A stretch of DNA of 16,015 nt from JAKFWI01 sp035549875 (lineage in GTDB: Bacteria > Pseudomonadota > Alphaproteobacteria > Caulobacterales > Aquidulcibacteraceae), in assembly GCA_035549875.1 (NCBI GenBank), contig DASZPV010000212.1:1-16015 (forward strand), in the 5' to 3' direction. Below, one piece after another: positions 1-7,368 of the stretch. The notes beneath the pieces are model-generated. The model was not told where the DNA came from and did no database searches. It saw only the letters and a program-made list of their open reading frames with translations. Within the stretch, counting starts at the first letter, position 1. Every line of letters begins with the position of its first letter. A program made the position numbers and the translations under genes.

Positions 1-219
1 CTGGGCGAGATGCTGTGCAAGCTCACCGGCTTCGAGGGGGGGCTGCAATTTCGGCCGGTGGACAATCCGACTTTGGTGCGCAATCGCATCGGTTCGACCG
101 AGCGGGCGGCGGCGGAGATCGATTTCCGGGCCTCCATCGAGCTGCAGGAGGGTCTGCAGAAACTCATCGCATGGCGGCGATCACACAGTATGCATCCAGC
201 CACAAAGCTCAGCGCGTGA
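1..219 (+). CDS. NAD-dependent sugar epimerase/dehydratase, C-terminal fragment (5' end outside window)
   Basis: The open frame enters from the window edge in phase with base 1 and ends at TGA 217-219, giving the last 72 residues. The tail has the look of an extended short-chain dehydrogenase/reductase acting on nucleotide sugars: a 'GEML' helix, 'FRPVDNPTLVRNRIGST' (the NPTLVR/GST stretch that usually contacts the nucleotide), then 'LQEGLQKLIAWRRSH', matching the 'L.EGL...I.W' final helix of the family. The NAD-binding Gly motif and the YxxxK site are upstream and cannot be seen. It is followed after 13 nt by the coiled-coil glycosyltransferase gene, so it is probably in the same operon. It would be the fourth SDR enzyme of this locus. 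The assignment rests on a short C-terminal segment; substrate is unknown. Confidence 0.72.
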   Translation: MGEMLCKLTGFEGGLQFRPVDNPTLVRNRIGSTERAAAEIDFRASIELQEGLQKLIAWRRSHSMHPATKLSA

Positions 220-232
220 TGAGGCGTTTGGC

Positions 233-2491
233 GTGACTCCCGACGATCTCAACATCATTCGCCGTCTTCACGCGTGGAAGGATAACCTGAACCGCGCCAT
301 CGGCGACCTGCAACGCGGTCTGGCCGATATTTCCGCGCGTGCAGACGATACGGCGACGCGTCAGGCGGCAACGGAAGCGGCGCTGGGCGAGGCTGTCGCC
401 GCCCTTGTCGCGGCGGACGCGCGTTGGGCTGAACATTTGCGCGCGATCGACGCTGAATGGGCCAATCGCCTGAGTGCGGCGGAATCTGCTTGGAATGCCC
501 GCTTTGACCTCATGTCACAGGAAATTACGGCCCTGCGCGCCGAAGGCGCCGCGATTCGGGCAGACCTGCGCTCGTTGCAGGAACGGCAGGACACTGAGCT
601 GGCCGCCGTCCGTTCGGCGCTTGATGGCGGCATTGCCGATCTCAATGAGGCGCTCGCGGCCGCCGAGCGACGCCACGGCGAGCTTGCTGCTGAGGCCACG
701 GATCTGTTTCGCGCAAGGGTCAGATCGGCTGGGCCGGCCGGGGCGGCCGTGGCGGCGGCGCGCGATCTTTATCTGCAGGCGCGGGGCGGTCAGGCCGTGA
801 TCGTCGCGTCGTCAGGCGAGCAATCATCTCCGGTGCTGTGCAGCGGAAATGTTGCGGAAATTGTCGGCAAAATCGTAAATGGCGAGATTGGCGATCTGTT
901 TGTCGTGGTCGATCCGCCGGCGGACGGGCGCCCCGCGCTCCTGCCCGCGAACGAGATCATTCCGCTGTTCCGCCCTCTGCGGCAACTGGCGGCCGCGCTG
1001 TTCCTTGCCGCACAACCGGCCCGGAAGGCGAAGGATGAAGCTGAGTTCTATGATCGTGCGCTAGAGCGGCTAAAGGAAAATCCGTTCCTCGTCGATGCCC
1101 TGGCGGCGCATCACGATCTCGCATTCGGGACGCGCCCCGTCCCCTTCGACGCCCCCGGCGCGCCGCCGCTCTCCGTCGCCGCCGAACCCAAGCGACGGTC
1201 CGTATTGTTCCTGCATAATAATTACTATCACTTCAACCAAATGGCCGAAGGCCTGCGCAAGCGCGGCTGGGACGCGATGACCGTGTCGGTGGAATCCCCC
1301 AATAGTCCCAATCGCCAATATTATCATGGCGAAGATCTCAACTTGAATGATCCCGATCCGCTCGTGATGCGCGAAAAGGTGAGGCAATTTTTCGCGACCG
1401 TGCCCGAGCGCTTCGGCGCGGTGCATTTCTATGGGCAGGGACTTGCCGGGCTATTTCAGGAGAATTTCGAGAGTAGCCAGCGCCCTGTGCGCATACCGTG
1501 GGATTTCTTCGAGCTTCGCCGGCATCGCATGATCATCGGCTTCATGCCTTCTGGATGCTGCGATGGCGTGCCGCAATCGGATATTCGGCGTATTTCCGGC
1601 GGTTTGTGCCGGTTTTGCGCGTGGGAGCATGAGCCGAGCGTTTGCCACGACGCACGCAATTGGGCCTGGGCGCAACGTCTTGAGGCGTTATGCGACTGGA
1701 TCGGCATCGAGGGCGATTGGGTGGTTGGGCCTCGTACGGGTTCGCGTTATGTGCGCGGACCTGTCGTGACGGCGCTCAACCCAGATACCTGGCGTCCTGA
1801 CCTGAAAATTCCGAAGGCCATGAAACTCGAGCGGGCACCCGGTGAAATTCTGGTCTACCACGCAGTCGGCAATGACGAGGCCCGCCGCCGCGAGGGGAAA
1901 GACATCAAGGGCACCGGCGCTGTGTTTGAAGCGATTGAGATGTTGCGGGGCGAGGGACTGCCGGTCCGTCTGGTGTTCTTCTCCAATGTCCTCAGCACGC
2001 AGATTAAGAATTATCAGGTTCAGGCCGACATCGTGATCGATCAGTTGCGCTATGGGCGGTACGGCGCCAACGCCAGAGAATGCCTGATGCTCGGCAGGCC
2101 GGTGATCGGCGCGATCGATCCACGGCAGGAGGATACGGAGGAGACCCTTCGCCTTTTTGACGAATGCCCGATCATTCGGGCCAATTGCGATACGGCTGCG
2201 GGCGTTTTGCGCGATCTCGTTCAGGATGCGTCCGCTCGTGAGCGGGTCGGGCGCGCCTCACGCGCTTTCGCCATTCGTTGGCATGGCGTCGAAGCATGCG
2301 CCGAGCGCTTCGAGAAGGTTATTGATCGCGTTCGTGAAGGATTGCCGCCAGATAGCCCAGACCTCTATCCTGCCCCGCAGTCTCAAGACGATAGCGGCGC
2401 GGCGGAGGCTGCCGCCATGGCAGAGGAAACCAGGAGCCGCCGTGTCAACGCAAAGCTACCTTCCCATCGCGCGTCCCAAGATCGGCGATGA
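233..2491 (+). CDS. Glycosyltransferase with N-terminal coiled coil and Cys-rich insert (752 aa)
   Basis: Start is GTG 233, with GAGG at 221-224 eight bases upstream. Residues ~10-165 are Ala/Glu/Arg-rich, with heptad-like spacing and almost no Pro or Gly, predicted as a long coiled coil. Residues ~170-320 are a linker or unknown domain. From residue ~321 a GT-B-like glycosyltransferase begins ('VLFLHNNYYHFNQ'), with a C-terminal half carrying 'ILVYHAVGN' and 'GANARECLMLGRPVIG', the usual nucleotide-sugar-binding region of GT4-like enzymes. Between them sits a Cys cluster: C442, C443, C459, C462 and C471 (CxxC then x8 C), which may bind metal or form a structural knuckle; I recall similar inserts in related glycosyltransferases. 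No signal peptide is seen, so it is probably cytoplasmic and acts on lipid-linked glycan. The donor and acceptor are unknown. The last 16 or so residues are basic and overlap the next gene by 50 nt. Confidence 0.8.
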   Translation: MTPDDLNIIRRLHAWKDNLNRAIGDLQRGLADISARADDTATRQAATEAALGEAVAALVAADARWAEHLRAIDAEWANRLSAAESAWNARFDLMSQEITALRAEGAAIRADLRSLQERQDTELAAVRSALDGGIADLNEALAAAERRHGELAAEATDLFRARVRSAGPAGAAVAAARDLYLQARGGQAVIVASSGEQSSPVLCSGNVAEIVGKIVNGEIGDLFVVVDPPADGRPALLPANEIIPLFRPLRQLAAALFLAAQPARKAKDEAEFYDRALERLKENPFLVDALAAHHDLAFGTRPVPFDAPGAPPLSVAAEPKRRSVLFLHNNYYHFNQMAEGLRKRGWDAMTVSVESPNSPNRQYYHGEDLNLNDPDPLVMREKVRQFFATVPERFGAVHFYGQGLAGLFQENFESSQRPVRIPWDFFELRRHRMIIGFMPSGCCDGVPQSDIRRISGGLCRFCAWEHEPSVCHDARNWAWAQRLEALCDWIGIEGDWVVGPRTGSRYVRGPVVTALNPDTWRPDLKIPKAMKLERAPGEILVYHAVGNDEARRREGKDIKGTGAVFEAIEMLRGEGLPVRLVFFSNVLSTQIKNYQVQADIVIDQLRYGRYGANARECLMLGRPVIGAIDPRQEDTEETLRLFDECPIIRANCDTAAGVLRDLVQDASARERVGRASRAFAIRWHGVEACAERFEKVIDRVREGLPPDSPDLYPAPQSQDDSGAAEAAAMAEETRSRRVNAKLPSHRASQDRR
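2432..2436 (+). promoter_or_regulatory. Ribosome binding site deciding the aminotransferase start
   Basis: AGGAG lies five bases before GTG 2442. It supports that start inside the end of the preceding gene rather than any of the earlier in-frame starts back to 2157, whose translation has no family resemblance. Confidence 0.7.
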
Positions 2492-3587
2492 GGAGATCGA
2501 GGCGGTCGGGCAGGTTTTGCGCTCGGGCTGGCTTACGCAGGGCGCGTGGGTAAAGCGGTTCGAGACCGAGTTCGCCGCGCGGCACGAGGTGCCGTTCGCG
2601 CTGGCGACCACGTCGTGCACGACGGCGCTGCATCTGGCGTTGGCTAGCCTGGACGTCGGGCCCGGCGATGAGGTGATCGTGCCGGCCTTCACCTGGATCG
2701 CCACCGCCAATGTCGTCGTCCATTGCGGCGCGCGCCCGGTATTAGTCGATGTCGAACCGGACACGTACAATATCGACGTGCGCGATGTGGCGCGCAAGCT
2801 GTCCGGCAAGACCAAGGCGGTGATGCCCGTGCATCTGTTCGGCCTCTGCGCCGATATGGACGCGCTGGCCGCTGTGCTGCCGTCAAGCGTGCGCGTCGTG
2901 GAGGATGCGGCCTGCGCGGCGGGCGCGGCGTGGCATGGCAGACCTGCCGGCGCGCTGGCCGACATGGGCTGCTTTTCTTTCCATCCGCGCAAATCGGTGA
3001 CCTGCGGCGAAGGCGGCATGCTGACGATCCGCGATCCGGCGCTGGCGCGGCGCGCGGAGATGCTGCGTAACCATGGCGCGGTGATCGCCGAAGAGGCGAG
3101 GGCGCGTGCGCCCAAGCCCTATGAATTGCCGGATTTCGCGGAGGCGGGTTTTAATTATCGCATGACCGACCTTCAGGCCGCCGTCGGGGTCCATCAACTG
3201 CGCCAGCTCGACGCGTTCATTGAGGCGCGCGAGACGCTGGCGGCGCTCTACGATACCGCATTGGCCGAATTGCAATGGCTGTCGCCGCCGCTGCGGCCGG
3301 CGCATGCACGCCATTCGTTGCAGGCTTATGTCGTCCGGGTCGGCGCCGAGGCGCCGGTTTCGCGCGATGATATGTTGGCGCGACTGCACGAAGCCGGAAT
3401 CGGCGCGCGGCCGGGCACGCATTCCATCGCCGATCTCAGCGTCTATCAGAAGCGGTTCGGGCTCCGGCCGGACCATGTGCCGGTGTCGAGCGCGCTGGCG
3501 CGCGAAACTTTGGCGCTGCCGCTGCACAATCACATGGGCCCGGCCGATGTCGAGCGCGTGATCGGCGTTCTGCGCGGTATGGAATGA
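2442..3587 (+). CDS. DegT/DnrJ/EryC1/StrS-family PLP sugar aminotransferase (381 aa)
   Basis: Transfers an amino group, normally from glutamate, to a keto nucleotide sugar using pyridoxal phosphate. From GTG 2442 the protein begins 'VSTQSYLPIARPKIGDEE', the standard N-terminus of the family, and 381 aa is the usual length. Seen motifs: 'GWLTQG', 'SCTTALHLAL' (phosphate-binding loop), 'GDEVIVPAFTWIATANV', 'VEDAACAAGA' (the Asp contacts the pyridine nitrogen) and 'FHPRKSVTCGEGGM' with the Schiff-base lysine at K184. The late 'RPGTHSI' region fits the C-terminal domain. Perosamine-synthase-like or 3-/4-amino-sugar aminotransferases are the closest in feel, but no GDP-mannose 4,6-dehydratase is present here, so I do not name a substrate. 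It overlaps the glycosyltransferase by 50 nt and is followed 28 nt later by the amidotransferase. Confidence 0.9.
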   Translation: MSTQSYLPIARPKIGDEEIEAVGQVLRSGWLTQGAWVKRFETEFAARHEVPFALATTSCTTALHLALASLDVGPGDEVIVPAFTWIATANVVVHCGARPVLVDVEPDTYNIDVRDVARKLSGKTKAVMPVHLFGLCADMDALAAVLPSSVRVVEDAACAAGAAWHGRPAGALADMGCFSFHPRKSVTCGEGGMLTIRDPALARRAEMLRNHGAVIAEEARARAPKPYELPDFAEAGFNYRMTDLQAAVGVHQLRQLDAFIEARETLAALYDTALAELQWLSPPLRPAHARHSLQAYVVRVGAEAPVSRDDMLARLHEAGIGARPGTHSIADLSVYQKRFGLRPDHVPVSSALARETLALPLHNHMGPADVERVIGVLRGME

Positions 3588-3600
3588 TGGCTGCCGCTGA

Positions 3601-3606
3601 AGAAGG
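3601..3606 (+). promoter_or_regulatory. Ribosome binding site supporting a TTG start
   Basis: AGAAGG lies nine bases before TTG 3616. Together with the obligatory Met-Cys N-terminus of class II amidotransferases it fixes the unusual TTG start of the first amidotransferase gene. Confidence 0.6.
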
Positions 3607-3615
3607 CTCAGCCCC

Positions 3616-5502
3616 TTGTGCGGCATAGCGGGCATTCTGCGCGCCGACGGGCGCCGCGCCGATGTGGAGCTTGCCGGCCGTATGGGCGCGGCCTTGCGCC
3701 ACCGCGGGCCGGACGATTCGGGCGTGTTTTCGGATGGCCCGGTCGCGTTTGCCCATCAGCGCCTGTCGATTATCGATCTCAGCGCCGCCGGCCATCAGCC
3801 GATGCAAACCCCCGATGGGCGCTTCACGATCGTCTATAACGGCGAAATCTACAATTATCGGCAGTTGCGCGGCGAGCTGGAACGGGAAGGTTGGCGCTTC
3901 CGTTCGCACAGCGACACGGAGGTCTTGCTGGCCGGTATCGCGCTCTGGGGCGTCGATCGCCTGGCGCTGCGGATCGACGGCATGGCCGCGCTTGGGCTGT
4001 GGGATAGCCGCGACCGACGGCTGACGCTGGTGCGCGACCGCTTCGGCGTAAAGCCGCTTTACGTGTGGCGCGCGCCGTGGGGGATCGCGTTCGCCTCCGA
4101 GATCAAGGCGTTTCTGGCGCATCACGATTTCAAGGTGCAGGTCAACCGCGACGCGCTGGCGGAATATTTCACGTTCCAGAACCTGTTCCGGCCGCACACC
4201 TTGTTCGCCGCTGTCGAGCAGGCGCCGCGCGGCGCGATTTTGGAATTCGATGCGGCCGGGGAGCGTGTACGCCAATACTGGGATTATGATTTCTCGAAGC
4301 AGGTCGAGATCGGATTCGATGACGCGGTGGCGCAAACGCGCACTTTGCTGGTGGAGGCGATCGAACGGCAATTGGTGTCGGATGTGCCGGTCGGGTCTTA
4401 TCTTTCGGGCGGGATCGACTCGGGCGCCATCGTCGCCACCGCTTCGCGCTCAGTGCCGCGCATTCAGACGTTCACCGGCGGCTTCGAAATGTCGAAGGTC
4501 GAAGGCTATGAGGCTGGATTTGACGAACGCCGCGCCGCCGAGATCATCGCCTACACCTATGGCGCCGAGCACTACGAACAGGTGCTAAACGCCGGCGACA
4601 TCCGTTGGGCGCTGCCGAGGGTGATCTGGCATCTGGAGGATTTGCGGCTCGGGATGAGCTACCCAAACTATTACGTCGCGCGGCTGGCTTCGAAATTCGT
4701 CAAGGTGTGCCTGTCGGGCGCGGGGGGCGACGAACTTTTCGCCGGCTATCCCTGGCGATATTACCGCGTGTTCCGCAGCATGGACCCGGAGGCGTATTTC
4801 CACGCGTCATACGATTACTGGCAGCGCCTCACCAAGGAATCCGAGCGCCGCAAATTGCTGAAGGGCGCAGGCGATGAGGCCGGCGATGAGGCGATGTTCG
4901 AGGCGTTCAAGAGCGGGTTCGGCGATCCCACCCGGCTGCGCTTCGATACCGCCGCCGACCAGATCGGCAACGCGCTGACGTTCGAGTGCCGCACGTTCCT
5001 GTCGAGCCTGCTGATTGTCGGCGACAAGCTGTCGATGGCCCATGGCCTGGAAGAGCGCGTGCCGTTCCTCGATAACGCTTTGGTGGATTTCGTGCAGGCG
5101 CTTCCCGTCGGCCACAAGCTCGCTGATCTGGAGCACATGCTGACGATCGATGAAGACGCGGTGCGCAAGAAATTGCTCGCGGCCGACCAGTTCGGTGGCG
5201 GCAAGCATGTGCTGCGCCAAGCCATGGAAACATTTCTGCCGGAAGAAACCCGCGTGCGCCCCAAGCAGGGCTTTTCCTCGCCGGAGGGCTCATGGTATCG
5301 CGGCGAGAACGCGGCCTATGTGAAGGCCTCCTTGCATAACGGCGAACTGGCGATGGCCGATTACGTCGACGCCGATTTCGTGCGCTCGTCGGTGAACGAT
5401 CACATCGAAGGCCGGGCGAATAATCGGCTGTTGATCTGGTCGCTGTTGTGCTTTGAACAATGGTGCAAGACGTTTCTTGGCGGGGAGCGGATTGCGGTCT
5501 GA
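3616..5502 (+). CDS. AsnB-type glutamine-dependent amidotransferase (asparagine synthase family, 628 aa)
   Basis: Two-domain enzyme: an N-terminal class II glutaminase (residues ~1-200) releases ammonia, and a C-terminal ATP-pyrophosphatase domain adenylates a carboxylate and amidates it. Start is TTG 3616, because the next codon gives the catalytic Cys2 ('MCGIAG'). Other glutaminase motifs: 'RHRGPDD' (R30), 'HQRLSIIDLS', 'YNGEIYNY' (N75) and 'HSDTEV' (D100). The P-loop is 'SGGIDS' at residues 264-269; 'SGAGGDELFAGYPWRYYR' and 'EERVPFLDN' follow. Length fits the family. In a sugar-polymer locus such proteins often amidate hexuronic acids (WbpS-like) rather than make asparagine; that role is inference. 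A 12-bp in-frame tandem duplication (AGDE-AGDE) lies at 4867-4890. A second, diverged copy of this family starts at 14133. Confidence 0.93.
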   Translation: MCGIAGILRADGRRADVELAGRMGAALRHRGPDDSGVFSDGPVAFAHQRLSIIDLSAAGHQPMQTPDGRFTIVYNGEIYNYRQLRGELEREGWRFRSHSDTEVLLAGIALWGVDRLALRIDGMAALGLWDSRDRRLTLVRDRFGVKPLYVWRAPWGIAFASEIKAFLAHHDFKVQVNRDALAEYFTFQNLFRPHTLFAAVEQAPRGAILEFDAAGERVRQYWDYDFSKQVEIGFDDAVAQTRTLLVEAIERQLVSDVPVGSYLSGGIDSGAIVATASRSVPRIQTFTGGFEMSKVEGYEAGFDERRAAEIIAYTYGAEHYEQVLNAGDIRWALPRVIWHLEDLRLGMSYPNYYVARLASKFVKVCLSGAGGDELFAGYPWRYYRVFRSMDPEAYFHASYDYWQRLTKESERRKLLKGAGDEAGDEAMFEAFKSGFGDPTRLRFDTAADQIGNALTFECRTFLSSLLIVGDKLSMAHGLEERVPFLDNALVDFVQALPVGHKLADLEHMLTIDEDAVRKKLLAADQFGGGKHVLRQAMETFLPEETRVRPKQGFSSPEGSWYRGENAAYVKASLHNGELAMADYVDADFVRSSVNDHIEGRANNRLLIWSLLCFEQWCKTFLGGERIAV

Positions 5503-5562
5503 TTTCCACCCTTCCCGACCGCACGGCGCGCTGGCGAGGACGCCGGAACTGCGTGGCGTATC

Positions 5563-6273
5563 ATGACGATCCTATGCCTCACGCTCGATATCGATTGGGC
5601 GATCGACGAGGTTATTCGCGATGCGCTGGCGCTGGTGAACACCCATAATGTCGCCGCGACCTGGTTCCTGACGCATGAAACGCCGGTAAACGCCGAGATC
5701 GCGAGCCGATACGAAGTCGGCCTGCACCCAAATTTCAATCCGTTATTTGAAGGCGGCGGCGACGCCGCGGCGGACGTGCTTGCAAAGATGCGCAAGCTCT
5801 CGCCGCAGGCGCGCGTCGTGCGCAGCCATTCGCTGACGCGGTCCAGCCGCCTGGCGGCGCTTTTTTTCAGCCATGGCTTCACGCATGAATCCAACGTGTT
5901 GGTCCCGCCGATCGCCGCAGGCGAATTACAGGTCTGGCGCGATTTCAGCGGCTTGATCGAAGTGCCGATCCGGTGGGAGGACGACGTAAGACTGCAGGAT
6001 GACGCGATGGGCGAGCCGGCCGATTGGCTGGGCAAACTCAACCTGCTCGTCGCGGATTTTCACCCCATTCACGTGTTTTTGAACACGGCGACAATCGACG
6101 ATTATGAGCGTGCGCGTCCGGTGTTTCGTGATTTTGCGGCGCTGACGCCGCTGCGCAGGCCCGCCGGCACGGGCGGCACGCGCGACAGGCTGATCGCGTT
6201 GCTTGAGCGCGCGCGCGCCCTTAAGGTGCCCAGCGTGAGGCTGGGCGATCTGACGCCAGGGGCGGTGGGCTAA
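5563..6273 (+). CDS. WbmS-like polysaccharide deacetylase-family protein (236 aa)
   Basis: Looks like a compact NodB/CE4-fold protein. The N-terminus 'LTLDIDWA' (D9, D11) matches the TxDxD metal-binding strand, and 'FLTHET' follows. The second motif is 'GLHPNFNP' (H55) and the third 'VRSHSL' (R87, H89), whereas classical CE4 enzymes have HxxxH and RxPY. This HPNFN/RSHS pattern is what I remember for the WbmS-like subgroup found in O-antigen clusters. No signal peptide is visible, so it should act in the cytoplasm, possibly on a sugar nucleotide or lipid-linked intermediate. It follows the amidotransferase by 60 nt and its stop overlaps the next start by one base (TAATG at 6271-6275). ATG 5563 is the first in-frame start; its ribosome binding site is poor. 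Whether it is really a deacetylase is unproven. Confidence 0.75.
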   Translation: MTILCLTLDIDWAIDEVIRDALALVNTHNVAATWFLTHETPVNAEIASRYEVGLHPNFNPLFEGGGDAAADVLAKMRKLSPQARVVRSHSLTRSSRLAALFFSHGFTHESNVLVPPIAAGELQVWRDFSGLIEVPIRWEDDVRLQDDAMGEPADWLGKLNLLVADFHPIHVFLNTATIDDYERARPVFRDFAALTPLRRPAGTGGTRDRLIALLERARALKVPSVRLGDLTPGAVG

Positions 6274-7196
6274 TGCGGTTGGCCGTATTGGGACGGACGC
6301 ATTGGCTGCTCGATTCGGCGCGCGCACTGCTTCGTGCGGGCCATTCCATAACCTTCGTGGCGACTGCGCCGGCGGCGCCGGAATATCGCGCGACCGCGGA
6401 GGATTTCGCCAAACTCGCCAAGGAGGCCGGCGCCGCGTTTTTCGAGGATGTGGATTGCAATGCGCCAGCATTCATCCAGACGCTGAGAAAGTCCGGCGCG
6501 GAAATCGGCGTTTCCATGAACTGGCCCAAACTCATTGGGCCGGAGACCTGCGCTGCGGTCGCGCGGGGCATTCTCAACGCGCACGCCGGGGATCTGCCGC
6601 GCTATCGCGGCAATGCCTGTCCGAACTGGGCAATCCTCAATGGTGAGAGTCATGTCGGGCTGTGTGTCCACGCTATGGACCCCGCCGAAATCGACGCCGG
6701 CCCTATATTTGCGCGGACCTCGTTTGCCTTGAGCGCGGATACACACATAACGGAGGTGTATGAATGGCTCAGCAACGCCGTGCCAGATCTCTACGTTAAG
6801 GCTATCGCCAATGCGGCAAACCCTTCGTTCACGCCGGAAGATCAGCAAGCGTCGGGCGCGCGGCCTCTTCGTTGCCATCCTCGAAGGCCGGAGGATGGGC
6901 TGATTGACTGGAAAGCGAGCGCTGAGAACATCTGCCGTCTGGTCAGGGCCAGTTCGCGCCCCTTTGCCGGCGCGTTCTCGTTCCTCGACGGTGCAAGGCG
7001 CGTGACAGTATGGCGCGCTCGACTGGCGGCGCTCAACCAGGACCTATCCGCCGTACCTGGGCAGATATTGGGGCGAGGTTCCGGCGGCGGCGTTCTTGTC
7101 GCCACCGGCGCCGGCGTGCTTGAACTCACCGAAACCAGCCTTGATGAAGGACGGTTGCCGGCGTCAAATCGATACCGCCTGACGAACGCGAGATGA
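6273..7196 (+). CDS. Formyltransferase, Fmt/ArnA fold, with complete Asn-His-Asp triad (307 aa)
   Basis: Transfers a formyl group from N10-formyl-tetrahydrofolate to an amine. The catalytic region is intact: N102 and H104 in 'LNAHAGDLPRYRGN' and D141 in 'EIDAGPIF', at nearly the same numbers as in E. coli ArnA (N102, H104, D140). The C-terminal part contains 'RPEDGLIDW...SAENICRLVRA..RPFAGAF', the Fmt-type C-terminal domain. Two such genes in a glycan locus, with no peptide deformylase gene nearby, argue for sugar N-formylation rather than initiator-tRNA formylation; the sugar amine could come from the aminotransferase at 2442 or from deacetylation. The start ATG 6273 overlaps the preceding stop by one base, so the genes are translationally coupled. 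The stop (7194-7196) overlaps an ATG at 7193 that opens only a 17-codon frame. Confidence 0.85.
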   Translation: MRLAVLGRTHWLLDSARALLRAGHSITFVATAPAAPEYRATAEDFAKLAKEAGAAFFEDVDCNAPAFIQTLRKSGAEIGVSMNWPKLIGPETCAAVARGILNAHAGDLPRYRGNACPNWAILNGESHVGLCVHAMDPAEIDAGPIFARTSFALSADTHITEVYEWLSNAVPDLYVKAIANAANPSFTPEDQQASGARPLRCHPRRPEDGLIDWKASAENICRLVRASSRPFAGAFSFLDGARRVTVWRARLAALNQDLSAVPGQILGRGSGGGVLVATGAGVLELTETSLDEGRLPASNRYRLTNAR

Positions 7197-7368
7197 GCGC
7201 CGAAATTGCGTGCAATGATGAAAATCGCTTCTGGGTCCGGGAATAGGCAACGTGATCGCGGGTCCTAGTAACAACTGGCTTTCGGATGTGCTTGGGGCGC
7301 CGGCGCCCCTCGACGGCGAATCTATTTCCTGCAAGGGGCGAGCGGCCAAGTTGAGTAAGCGTATGTGA
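7193..7368 (+). other. Gap between formyltransferases: two short out-of-phase reading frames, possible remnant or mini-gene
   Basis: An ATG overlapping the upstream stop (ATGA, 7193-7196) opens 17 codons ('MSAEIACNDENRFWVRE') to TAG 7244-7246. In another frame, sequence open from 7222 runs through GTG 7252 to TGA 7366-7368 (38 codons from the GTG: 'VIAGPSNNWLSDVLG...'). That TGA overlaps the next gene's ATG 7368 by one base. Both ends therefore look like coupled gene junctions, and one indel around 7231-7243 would join them into a single product of about 57 residues. I recognise no family. It may be a decayed gene, a true small protein, or chance in a GC-rich spacer. Confidence 0.25.
7294..7309. 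repeat. Perfect 16-bp GC palindrome in the intergenic gap
   Basis: GGGGCGCC followed directly by GGCGCCCC, fully self-complementary with no spacer; flanking bases do not pair. It could be a protein-binding palindrome or a small cruciform/hairpin. It is not followed by a T-run, so it is not a standard Rho-independent terminator. In one frame it also encodes part of the short reading frame 7252-7368. Confidence 0.6.

Noticed and set aside
2157..2441. N-terminal extension of the aminotransferase from an earlier in-frame ATG
   Set aside because: The extra 95 residues lie inside the glycosyltransferase gene in another frame and do not match the family; GTG 2442 with AGGAG gives the expected N-terminus.
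3436..4371. Minus-strand frame of 311 codons across the aminotransferase/amidotransferase junction
   Set aside because: Antisense to highly conserved coding sequence on the plus strand; Arg/Ala/Pro-rich translation without motifs.
7294..7309. Rho-independent terminator after the first formyltransferase
   Set aside because: The palindrome is not followed by a T-run and has no loop.
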